Positions 17,626-25,510 of a stretch of DNA of 64,000 nt are shown piece by piece. Source of the DNA: Mycobacterium bourgelatii (GTDB lineage: Bacteria; Actinomycetota; Actinomycetes; Mycobacteriales; Mycobacteriaceae); contig NZ_BLKZ01000001.1 in the NCBI RefSeq assembly GCF_010723575.1, forward strand, positions 3,348,001 through 3,412,000. The letters are read 5' to 3'. Below the pieces are notes generated by a model, which was given only the letters and a program-made list of their open reading frames with translations, did not search any database and was not told the DNA's origin. The translations under genes and the position numbers were made by a program. The first letter of the stretch is position 1; each line of letters starts with the position of its first letter.

Positions 17626-18501
17626 TTACGCGGGCCGCGCCACTATCACGGGAGTCACGACCGAATGCACGACGGCGTTGCTGACCGAACCTAGCAGTGC
17701 CCGGGCCACGCCGCCCCGACCATGACTACCCACTACAACGAGTTGGGCGGATTCGGACTCTTCAATGAGCGATCGACCTGGATGATCAATTACGACAATG
17801 CGCTTCACGCTGACATCGGGATAGCGCTCCTGCCAGCCCGCCATGTATTCGGCGAGGTTCCGTTCCGCTTCGTCCGCCCAGTCCAACCACGGGCGCTGGT
17901 AAACCGCGACGTCACTCCATGCGTGCAGGACCTTGAGCCCGACACCACGCCACGACGCTTCATCGAGTGCCACGGCAAGGGCCAGGTCGGACGCCGGCGA
18001 ACAGTCGATGCCGACCAACACCGGAGCTTGATTGGAACGCGGCAGGTAGGAAGCTTCTTCGCGGATGACCGCAACGGGGCACCTGGCGCTACGCACCACA
18101 CCGTCACTGACCGACCCCAGTAACGCACGCCCCACTGCGCCACGACCGGTGGAGCCGACGACGACCATGTCCGCATCGCTGGACATCTCGACGAGGGTCG
18201 GCACCGGGGGCGACGCCTTCACTTCGCTTGCTATCGCGATGGTTCCGTCTGCGACGGCCTCGTGGGCGATCTTCACCGCCTGCTCCAGAACCTGCTGTCC
18301 GTCGTCTTCCTGCCAGAGCGAAACCCCGTCCGGGAGAGGGATTTGCGGATACATGGGCACGAATGGCTTGAACGTGTGGACCAATGTCAGCGGCACATTG
18401 CGCAGCGCCGCATCCCGTGCGGCCCAACCGACGGCGGCGTTCGATGCGGCCGATCCGTCGACGCCGACGACGATGCCATAACGCGTCACGTTTGTAGACA
18501 T
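17626..18501 (-). CDS. Tandem-domain universal stress protein
   Basis: 291 aa with two Usp domains: GIVVGVDGSAASNAAVGWA with the ATP loop GSTGRGAVGRALLGSVS, and PVLVGIDCSPASDLALAVA (VDGS changed to IDCS) with GSHGRGGVARALLGSVS. A GGAGAGGCAAATG context supports the start. It is last in the run SRPBCC - M50 - small ORF - USP, resembling the DosR-regulated Rv2623-Rv2625c neighbourhood of M. tuberculosis. Likely an ATP-binding persistence regulator. Confidence 0.9.
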   Translation of the reverse strand: MSTNVTRYGIVVGVDGSAASNAAVGWAARDAALRNVPLTLVHTFKPFVPMYPQIPLPDGVSLWQEDDGQQVLEQAVKIAHEAVADGTIAIASEVKASPPVPTLVEMSSDADMVVVGSTGRGAVGRALLGSVSDGVVRSARCPVAVIREEASYLPRSNQAPVLVGIDCSPASDLALAVALDEASWRGVGLKVLHAWSDVAVYQRPWLDWADEAERNLAEYMAGWQERYPDVSVKRIVVIDHPGRSLIEESESAQLVVVGSHGRGGVARALLGSVSNAVVHSVVTPVIVARPA

Positions 18502-18541
18502 TTGCCTCTCCTTCGGTGCGCCTCAGAGCGTCCGAGCAACG

Positions 18542-18820
18542 CTATCGCGTCGAGCTTCCCCCACGATCGGCCCTGTGACCAGAGCGCCGACACGAAGCAG
18601 CGCCGATGCGGACCATGACACGGTCTAGGACCAGGTCGTATGCGTCACCGTCTTCAACGAGGCAGGCGAGTCCGTGTCGACGCAAGAAGCCTTCGAGGCG
18701 GCGATCCAAAGTCCAATCGATATACCTGCTGTCTGCGTACGGCGAACTCAAGAACTCGTCAGCGATCTCGTCAACATCCCGGTCGACCGGCAGCGAGGCA
18801 CCGCCCTGCTTGGCATCCAT
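18542..18820 (-). CDS. Small hypothetical protein in dormancy cluster
   Basis: 92 aa, acidic, with no recognised domain (DVDEIADEFLSSPYADSRYIDW, then RRLEGFLRRHGLACLVEDGDAYDLVLDRVM). Its start is 13 bp after the M50-CBS gene stop and its end is 40 bp before the USP start, so it sits inside the operon. The coding signal rests on operon position and amino-acid composition. The last ~18 residues (CRRSGHRADRGGSSTR) look non-conserved and may be read-through past an older end. Confidence 0.55.
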   Translation of the reverse strand: MDAKQGGASLPVDRDVDEIADEFLSSPYADSRYIDWTLDRRLEGFLRRHGLACLVEDGDAYDLVLDRVMVRIGAASCRRSGHRADRGGSSTR

Positions 18821-18832
18821 TTCGCACCCGCC

Positions 18833-19991
18833 CTAGCTGTGCGCGTGGTGGTCGAGTTGCCCCGGCCGGGCTAGTTGGTATATCTCGATCAACCGGGCGA
18901 GATCACCCGACGTGACGATGCCGACGACCCGACCCTCGTCATCGACGACCAGGGCACGGCTTCGCGCGCCAACAGGTGTCATTCGCTGCAACAACACGTT
19001 GAGCGGTTCCCCAGGATTGGCGGTGGGTACCTCACCTAACGGCACGGCGATCTCGCCGACGCTGGTCCTTGCACGCTGGTCCGGCGCAACGTCTCGCAGT
19101 TGCCGCAACGCCACCAATCCCACGATGGATCCGTGATGATCAACTACGGGATACGCCGAGTGCCGATCGCCGAGCAGATAGCGCTGAATGAAATCCTCGA
19201 CACTGATCCAGCCGGGCGCGGTACGCGGTTGCGGGGTCATCGCATCGGCGACGCACATGCCGACAAACATCCGCCGCGTCTTCGCGTCCTCTTCCTCCTC
19301 GCGTGCCGCAAGCAGGATGAACCATCCGATGAACGCCAGCCAAACGCCGCCAATGACGCCGCCTAGGAGAAACTCGGCCAGACCCAAAGTGATCAGAACG
19401 ATGGCTACAACTCGTCCGGCATGCGCCGCCGATAGGGTGGCCCGCACCCTGTCCCCGTGACGGCGCCACAACCGGGCCTGAACCAGCCGGCCCCCGTCCA
19501 GCGGCACCCCCGGCAGCAGGTTGAACAGGCCCAGTAGCAGGTTGACGGCGGCGAGCCACCACGCGACGCTGACGACGATACTGGGGGCCCACACGGCATC
19601 GAGGGTGATTGCGCCGGCGGCAAATGCCGCAGACAGGCCAAGGCTGGTCGCCGGTCCTGCGATGGCAATGCGGAACGCCGCATCAGGCGTCTTCGCCTCA
19701 TCCTCGATCGCCGTCACACCACCGACGAGCCATAGCGTCACCCCTTTCACACTCGAACCCACTCGGCGCGCGACGATCGCATGCGCAAGCTCGTGGGCCA
19801 GCAGCGATGCCAACAGCACGAGCGCCCCGCATGCGCCGGCCACCCAGTAGGCCAGTCGGGTGTAACCCGCGGCGAGACCGGGCAGTTCGGTCGCCAGGCT
19901 CCAGGTAAACAGCCACAAGGATCACGATCACGCTCCAGTGAACCCTGACCCGGAACCCGGCGATAGGCCCTAGCGGGATGGTCTCACGCAT
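18833..19991 (-). pseudogene. M50 zinc protease-CBS protein (Rv2625c-like), frameshifted near the N-terminus
   Basis: A rhomboid-like membrane site-2 protease with HELAH zinc motif (LLAHELAHAIVARR), NLLPGVPLDGG second motif, about six transmembrane helices and two C-terminal CBS domains. The 361-aa frame can only start from TTG 19918. The normal N-terminus MRETIPLGPIAGFRVRVHWS is encoded at 19991 in another frame; removing one T at about 19919-19921 (ATCCTTGTGG to ATCCTGTGG) joins them as VIVILWLFTWSLAT. So there is a 1-bp insertion (mutation or sequencing error). Rv2625c is in the DosR regulon; the homologue probably cleaves a membrane regulator. Confidence 0.8.
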
Positions 19992-20027
19992 TCTTGTTCC
20001 TTCCGAAATTCACTGGTACACAGAGCA

Positions 20028-20630
20028 TTACGCTGAGAAGCTGACGCTCGACGACGTGGACCGTTCCGCTCGGCGTTTGACGCTGAGCAGGAACCCTCTG
20101 GCCCCCAGCGAGACCAACGGCCTGATCAGTTCCACGACAAACACTTCGCCGGGGTACCGCAGGGCGACCCTGGCGCGTATGAGCAGGCGGGCACGGTCTT
20201 CCCAGTGTGGCTGCAGATGGAATGACACCACCGCGTTCCCGGCCAGACCGGGTTCGGCCAGGCTGAGGACGATATGGCTATCCGGCACCATCTCGACGAC
20301 GGTGAAGCGCAGGGTGTGGTGTCGTCCCATCTTGGCTGGGAAGCCCACGTGCAGAGTGTCCCCTACCGCGATGTCCGGCAACTCATCCGACTTGGAAAAG
20401 CCACTGGCGAGTTGGCACGTGCGCAGAACCTCGGGCAGGACCGCAGCTACGGGCGCATCGATGTAGACCGCCTCGGTCGTTTGGATCGCCGGGTCCCGCA
20501 CCAAGGCGTCACCGGGCAGTCGCATTTGGGATTCCGCTTTGGTAGCGCCCCAATTTCGGTAATAGCGTCGAGAGCAATACAGTGCGGCAAGCAACGCGGT
20601 TGCTTTCGCGGCGCGCTTGATCGTGGTCAT
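20028..20630 (-). CDS. SRPBCC (polyketide cyclase/START-like) membrane-anchored protein
   Basis: 200 aa. One hydrophobic N-terminal helix (ATALLAALYCSRRYY) is followed by an SRPBCC-like ligand-binding domain (TTEAVYIDAPVAAVLPEVLRT, LRFTVVEMVPDSHIVLSLAEPG, SFHLQPHWEDRARLLIRARV). It is the first gene of the run leading into the M50 and USP genes (36-bp gap). A DosR-like site is 37-50 bp upstream. Ligand unknown; a lipid or aromatic compound is typical for the fold. Confidence 0.7.
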   Translation of the reverse strand: MTTIKRAAKATALLAALYCSRRYYRNWGATKAESQMRLPGDALVRDPAIQTTEAVYIDAPVAAVLPEVLRTCQLASGFSKSDELPDIAVGDTLHVGFPAKMGRHHTLRFTVVEMVPDSHIVLSLAEPGLAGNAVVSFHLQPHWEDRARLLIRARVALRYPGEVFVVELIRPLVSLGARGFLLSVKRRAERSTSSSVSFSA

Positions 20631-20663
20631 ACCACCAGTCTTGTCGGGAATTGCGCTCTCAGA

Positions 20664-20683
20664 CGAGGGTCCTTGGTCCCCAG
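20664..20683 (-). promoter_or_regulatory. DosR-box-like site before SRPBCC-M50-USP operon
   Basis: On the minus strand the 14-bp core reads GGGACCAAGGACCC (20667-20680), 11 of 14 against GGGACTWWAGTCCC. It lies 37-50 bp before the SRPBCC start at 20630, the same spacing as the site at 17586. Confidence 0.5.
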
Positions 20684-20712
20684 CGGATCAGCCGAAGTGC
20701 TCGGGCACACGC

Positions 20713-22068
20713 TCAATGCGCGAGCGCCAACACCTCGTCAAAGCCGGCGATCAGGCAGTCGTGGAAGACATCGACGTCCTGGATAGCCGCGGTATCAACG
20801 TTGATGCCCAGAGCGCACTCGTCGACGCAGGTCAGCAAGGTGATGTTGAAGGCGGCGCCGAGGGTGGGCGAGAACGCGTACTGCATCCTGACCGCGGCTC
20901 CGGCCAGGTAGATCGGTTCGGCAAAGCCGGGTACATCGCTGGCGATGAAATCAACCTTGCGAAGGGCCGAACCGACATACCAGCGCGGTGCCAGACGAAG
21001 CGCAGCTGCGATGAATTCGGTATGGCGCAAGGACTTTTCGTTGCGTACTTTGGCGGTTGCCTCGTGGATGATCCGGATGCGTTCCGCGGCATCGACAATT
21101 CCGACCGGCACCTCGAACCTCATCAGCGTTGCACGATTGCCTCCCGGCGGGTCGTGCGGGGTCCGAACGCTGATTGGCATTGTCATGGTGAGGCTTTCGA
21201 CCATTGCGCCGTGCTTCTCGTGATACCGACGCAGTCCGCCGGCCACGGCGGCGATGAACGCATCGTTCAACGAACCACCGGCGTTCAGTCCGGCCTTATG
21301 CAGCCCCTCGGTGGGCACGTGATGGGTCGCGAGGCGTCGGCCTTTGTGGCGGTCGATCATGATCGGCGATCCGGGGCCACGGGTGGGCTGGGCAGTTCGC
21401 CAGACTGATGCCGCAGTCTCGCAGGTTTCGACCACCGCTTTGGCCGGGTTTTGGATGCCCTTGCCAACGAGCGCGGGGAGTCTTCGGGTGGCCTTGAGCG
21501 CGTCGGTCGCGTATCGCACAGCGCCCAGTGCCGCCGTCCGATACGGGGACGCGCGGGTTGTCCGCGGCGCCGCCCCCGTTGGCGCTGGCCACTCCTCATA
21601 CTGTGGCGCGCGGTCATACAACGCCGCCGCCATTTCGACGGCACCGACACCATCGGTGAGCGCGTGGTTGACCTTGCACAGCAGTGCCGCGCCACCATCT
21701 ACCAAGCCCTCGATCAGGGTGCACTCCCAGAGTGGACGAGCCCGATCGAAGTCGGCCATCGCCGCAATCCGGGCCATCTCCTCGAGAGTGGCCATGTCAC
21801 CGGGCGCAGGGGCGTCCACCCTGCGTAGGTGGAAGGCAAGGTCAAACTCGTCGTCGGGTTCCCACCGTGGCGGGGCTAACCCCGGTGACGGGACCACCCG
21901 TTCCCTAAACGCCGGCACCACCCGACTGAGCAGTTCGAATCGCTTGGTCAACTCCCGCCAGTCCGGCGGCCGGTCGAGCAGGACGAGCACGACGATGGTC
22001 GAACGCAAACACGGATCGCTCTCGATCGACCAGATGAAAGCATCACTGCTGCGGAGGAATCCGGGCAT
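20713..22068 (-). CDS. WS/DGAT-family acyltransferase with NHxxxDG motif
   Basis: 451 aa, WS/DGAT fold (DAFIWSIESDPCLRSTIVVL, SRVVPAFRERVV, NAGGSLNDAFIAAVAGGLRRY, SDVPGFAEPIYLAGA). The active-site motif is NHALTDG (134-140): the first His of HHxxxDG is Asn while the catalytic second His and Asp-Gly are kept. The gene starts 1 bp after the nitroreductase stop, so the two are one operon. Likely role: acyl transfer in storage or wax lipid synthesis; activity of the NH variant needs testing. Confidence 0.87.
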   Translation of the reverse strand: MPGFLRSSDAFIWSIESDPCLRSTIVVLVLLDRPPDWRELTKRFELLSRVVPAFRERVVPSPGLAPPRWEPDDEFDLAFHLRRVDAPAPGDMATLEEMARIAAMADFDRARPLWECTLIEGLVDGGAALLCKVNHALTDGVGAVEMAAALYDRAPQYEEWPAPTGAAPRTTRASPYRTAALGAVRYATDALKATRRLPALVGKGIQNPAKAVVETCETAASVWRTAQPTRGPGSPIMIDRHKGRRLATHHVPTEGLHKAGLNAGGSLNDAFIAAVAGGLRRYHEKHGAMVESLTMTMPISVRTPHDPPGGNRATLMRFEVPVGIVDAAERIRIIHEATAKVRNEKSLRHTEFIAAALRLAPRWYVGSALRKVDFIASDVPGFAEPIYLAGAAVRMQYAFSPTLGAAFNITLLTCVDECALGINVDTAAIQDVDVFHDCLIAGFDEVLALAH

Positions 22069-22069
22069 G

Positions 22070-23077
22070 CTAGCCCCCGGCGCTTGGTATGGGGTCGCTA
22101 TCGCTTAGCCATTCGACGATCTCGGCGAGCGGACGCCGCGGCGTCGCCGGCAGCGGATCCGCATTGATGGGAGCCCAACCAACCCGCAGCAGCATCTGTG
22201 GGTAGCTGCTATCGCCGAAAACCTCAGCGCGAACGGCTTCACGGGTCTCAGCGATCTCGAGTGGCTCGGTCACCGGACAGCTGGCCAACCCCATCGCCGT
22301 TGCGGTAAGTAGCACGACGCTCGTCGCCTCCCCCGCCCGCAGCTGAGACAGTCGATCGTCGTCATGGGTTCCCAACGCCAGAATCACGGCATTGTCGTCG
22401 ACCGATGAAGTGTCGGGGGGCATGGGCAATGCGGCGCCGGCAAAATGGCGACTGGGCACCATTGCCGTCGGATCCGGCACGGGTATGTTGCGGGCCGGCA
22501 CACCCACCGGCGAGGCATGCCGCCCGGTCCAGGTGGCGAGTTCGGTGAAGTAACCGGGGTCTGCCGCATGCTCTGACATCGATTGCGACACAATGGCGCT
22601 CAAGGAGCTCATCGACTCGACGCGATGCAGCGCGACTCCGCTGCGGGCAGCTCGCGCGGCCATCAAGGCGATGTCAGCCACCGGGACCTGCCAGAAGCTG
22701 TAGTGTCGCCGGTCGGTTCGCCGCCGTGGAATCGCGGCGGCAAGCATGATGTCGAGCTGATCGGGTACGTGGCGAGTCACCTCGATTGCCGCTAGGTGGG
22801 CGGGCTCGGCCGGGTTCGGCAGGCGGTTGACCTTCGCCTGCCATCCGAGGGCCGCCAACGCCACCACGCAGTGGTGCAGCGCCGCACCGCAGCTCAACAT
22901 CAGGTCGCGACCGTCCGGGTCAGTATGGGGAAGCTGCAGGCTCGGGTCGGCATACAGGTGCAGGCTGGACTGACCAACCCGCCACCGCCACGGCTGCGTG
23001 TTGTGCACGGACGGCGCACGAGACGCCAGCGTCAATGCGGTCTGGATTGTCCCCGCATCTGGGAAGTGTGCGTTCAT
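22070..23077 (-). CDS. Acg-family nitroreductase-like protein
   Basis: 335 aa, the length of Acg (Rv2032) and Rv3131. It opens with SRAPSVHNTQPWRWRVG, the phosphate/FMN-loop signature of the Acg subfamily, and has RRRTDRRHYSFWQVP and TATAMGLASCPVTEPLE. The start at 23077 follows AAAGGAAGG. Acg proteins are DosR-regulated in M. tuberculosis; they have a nitroreductase fold with a lid that covers the flavin and may sequester FMN rather than reduce nitro compounds. It leads a two-gene operon with the WS/DGAT. Confidence 0.88.
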   Translation of the reverse strand: MNAHFPDAGTIQTALTLASRAPSVHNTQPWRWRVGQSSLHLYADPSLQLPHTDPDGRDLMLSCGAALHHCVVALAALGWQAKVNRLPNPAEPAHLAAIEVTRHVPDQLDIMLAAAIPRRRTDRRHYSFWQVPVADIALMAARAARSGVALHRVESMSSLSAIVSQSMSEHAADPGYFTELATWTGRHASPVGVPARNIPVPDPTAMVPSRHFAGAALPMPPDTSSVDDNAVILALGTHDDDRLSQLRAGEATSVVLLTATAMGLASCPVTEPLEIAETREAVRAEVFGDSSYPQMLLRVGWAPINADPLPATPRRPLAEIVEWLSDSDPIPSAGG

Positions 23078-23163
23078 GACCTTCCTTTGCCCGTTCAATC
23101 GAAGCCTTGCCACCAACGATCGCGCGAACAGGGGGCCGCAACGAGGGCATGCCGTCCCTAATG

Positions 23164-23183
23164 GAGGGGACTTTGGACCATTT
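23164..23183 (-). promoter_or_regulatory. DosR-box-like site before acg-WS/DGAT operon
   Basis: Read on the plus strand, GAGGGGACTTTGGACCATTT contains GGGACTTTGGACCA at 23167-23180 (11 of 14 to the DosR core, with a perfect GGGACT half-site). It lies 90-103 bp upstream of the nitroreductase start. A second GTCCC half-site at 23154-23158 lies next to it. Confidence 0.55.
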
Positions 23184-23228
23184 ACGAGTCCGCGAGGTGC
23201 GGTAACCGCCGGGTCGGCTGGGCGGTGG

Positions 23229-24095
23229 TCAGCCGACGACGTCGAAGATCGCCGCGGCAGAGGTGACGGGCTTGTCCGCGTTGCCCTCGTCGTGCAGCAG
23301 CATGCGCACGCCCACCCGCCCGGAGCGACCGGCGTGCGCAGTGCCCTCCACCCGGAACGGGCCCACCTTGCCCCGCGACATGAACATGACGTGCCAACTG
23401 ACCACCTGCACCTTGCGGGTGCCCACGAGATCGGCCGCCAGGTCCGTGGCCGCGGTCTCGAGGACGACGTGCTGCGGTCCAATGTGCAGCGCCGCATCCG
23501 GTGAGGCGAGTTCGGCGCTCAACGGCGGCAGCACCCAATGTCCGTCGTCGCGCTTGCTCGCCCCGAACGCCGCCCACAACGGTGGTAGGTCCGGTGAGTC
23601 CTCGATGACCAACTCGGTTCCCGAAACATCCATCTTGCCAAGGCCTTCCGGTGGGATGCCGATGACTGCCCCCTGGCCTTCGTTGAAGGCGATCACCCGG
23701 TCCGGGTTGTCGGCATCGACGATCGTGCACCGCCCGTAGCCCATCGTGCGGCCCTGGTGCACGATCCCGGAACCGACGATCTCGATCCGGGTGACGTCGT
23801 AACCGGGGTCGACGATCTGCACCGAGGCGATCACCGGGTTGGGCACCGCCACCATGTCGGTCTGACACCCCTCGGGCGACGAGATGGCCAACGGCGCCAC
23901 CATGATTCCACCGGCCTCGTTGCGCATGTCGCGGCGGATGGCGACGGTGTCGTCCTGCTCGCCGATGTTCATCGCAGAGTGCTTGCGTCCGATGTAGCGG
24001 TAGCTGAGCAGGCCCGTCCAGCGCCGATACAGCTCGTCGCGGTAGGCGTCGGAGTCGTGGGCCAACTCGCGGATGTCCCGTAGTTGGTCACTCAT
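23229..24095 (-). CDS. Double-hotdog-like protein (putative acyl-CoA thioesterase/hydratase)
   Basis: 288 aa. The two-lobed beta pattern (VPNPVIASVQIVDPGYDVTRIEIVGSGIVHQGRTMGYGRCTIVD; VVSWHVMFMSRGKVGPFRVEGTAHAG) resembles double-hotdog thioesterases; no certain catalytic residue could be picked. The start at 24095 has AGGAGGG 9 bp upstream, better than the GTG at 24104. The acyl-CoA dehydrogenase stop is 19 bp upstream, so both belong to one acyl-CoA operon. Confidence 0.7.
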   Translation of the reverse strand: MSDQLRDIRELAHDSDAYRDELYRRWTGLLSYRYIGRKHSAMNIGEQDDTVAIRRDMRNEAGGIMVAPLAISSPEGCQTDMVAVPNPVIASVQIVDPGYDVTRIEIVGSGIVHQGRTMGYGRCTIVDADNPDRVIAFNEGQGAVIGIPPEGLGKMDVSGTELVIEDSPDLPPLWAAFGASKRDDGHWVLPPLSAELASPDAALHIGPQHVVLETAATDLAADLVGTRKVQVVSWHVMFMSRGKVGPFRVEGTAHAGRSGRVGVRMLLHDEGNADKPVTSAAAIFDVVG

Positions 24096-24114
24096 GTTGG
24101 CCACCCTCCTGCGA

Positions 24115-25347
24115 CTAGGAGCGCGACGCGTTGCGTCGCACCTGGTTGAACGGCACGCCTCGGTCCGCGGCGTACTCGCGTGGAAAATTCAGCACCCGCT
24201 CGCCAATGACGTTGCGCGCCATCTCGGTAGTGCCGCCGCCGATGTTGGCGATCTGACGGCCGATATAGCGGGTGCCCACGTCGAGGACCGTTGCGTCATC
24301 CTCGACGACGGCCGCCGGTCCGGCGACGGCTGCGGCGGTGTCGGTTTCGATGTTGTGCGCCTCCGCCATGTGCAACCGGATGATCGATCCCCCGGTAGGC
24401 GGCAGGGATCCTGCGACGACGGCGCGGTACACGTGGTCGCTGAGCTGTGTTTGTACCGCGCGGTGAACCAGGGCTCGGCCGACCATTTCGCGAACGCGTT
24501 CGCTGTCCTCCTGCCGCACCGAACGCACCAGCGCTACCAGATCTAGCGAAACATCTTGAGATTCAGTGATTCCCGGTCCGATCGCGTACTCCGAGCCGTC
24601 GCCCATGGTGCGCCGTTCGTGGTAGAGCTGGCGGGACGCAACCTCCCAGCCCTTGCCCGGTTCACCGACAACGGCGTCGTCACCGACGTCCACGTCGTCG
24701 AGGAACTCTTCGCAGAACTCCGCGGATCCGGTGACCTGACGAATCCGATTCGTCGTGATGCCGGGGTGACGCATCGGCACCAGGAACATGGTCAGCCCTT
24801 GGTGTTTGGGTGCTTCCCAATCGGTTCGGGCCAGACACAGCCCATAGTCGGCCGCGAATGCTCCACTGCTCCACGTCTTCGCGCCGTTGATGATCCACCG
24901 CCCGTCGCGGCGATCGGCGCGGGTGATGACACCGGCGAGGTCCGATCCCCCGCTGGGTTCGGACAGCAGTTGCACGAGAATTTCGTCGCCGCGCAGCGCC
25001 GCGTGGACGTGGGTGCGCTTCTGCTCCTCGCTGCCCATATCCAGGATCGTCGCGCAACAGATGGCGAAGGACGGAATGTTGAGGATGAACGGCGTCTCGT
25101 AATCCACCGCCTCGGCGTCGAACGCCTTCTTGTATTCGTAGCTCAGCCCCAACCCGCCGTACTCGCGCGGAAAGCAGATGCCGGCGAATCCCCCGTCGTA
25201 CAGGAGTCGTTGTAGCTCACGGGCCCGCCGCCAGGACGCTTCCCCGTCGCGCTCGAGAGCGGTCGGACTGTTGGGATCCAACCGCGGCATGTTCGCGGCC
25301 AGCCAGGATCGGGCCCGGTCCCGGAACTGCTGGACGGACTCAGCCAT
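24115..25347 (-). CDS. Acyl-CoA dehydrogenase
   Basis: 410 aa from the ATG at 25347 (MAESVQQFRDRARSWL); 25356 is an alternative. N-terminal helical domain, FAD/substrate segment QLLSEPSGGSDLAGVITRADR and NGAKTWSSGAFAADYGLCLART, and C-terminal helical domain with IGGGTTEMARNVIGERVL, which supplies FAD contacts in the family. First step of beta-oxidation of an acyl- or steroid-side-chain CoA; the specific substrate is unknown. Upstream of the hotdog gene in one operon, divergent from the molybdopterin oxidoreductase. Confidence 0.9.
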   Translation of the reverse strand: MAESVQQFRDRARSWLAANMPRLDPNSPTALERDGEASWRRARELQRLLYDGGFAGICFPREYGGLGLSYEYKKAFDAEAVDYETPFILNIPSFAICCATILDMGSEEQKRTHVHAALRGDEILVQLLSEPSGGSDLAGVITRADRRDGRWIINGAKTWSSGAFAADYGLCLARTDWEAPKHQGLTMFLVPMRHPGITTNRIRQVTGSAEFCEEFLDDVDVGDDAVVGEPGKGWEVASRQLYHERRTMGDGSEYAIGPGITESQDVSLDLVALVRSVRQEDSERVREMVGRALVHRAVQTQLSDHVYRAVVAGSLPPTGGSIIRLHMAEAHNIETDTAAAVAGPAAVVEDDATVLDVGTRYIGRQIANIGGGTTEMARNVIGERVLNFPREYAADRGVPFNQVRRNASRS

Positions 25348-25510
25348 GGCCTCCATGCTAAGCGACTGTACAGCGCCAGCTCGGATACCCCTCGTCGAGT
25401 GTGAATCCGATGGCGCGCCACGCCGGTTCGGCGTCGGAGATTCCACAGTGGGCGCCTCGCCGGTAATCGCCGAGCTATACAAAAATCGGTGGAAGTGTCA
25501 CGCTCGAAGG

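Noticed and set aside
18542..18620. GGGCCGATCGTGGG (minus strand, near the USP start at 18501) as a DosR box
   Set aside because: The second half-site GTGGG does not fit GTCCC or GACCC, so the match is too poor.
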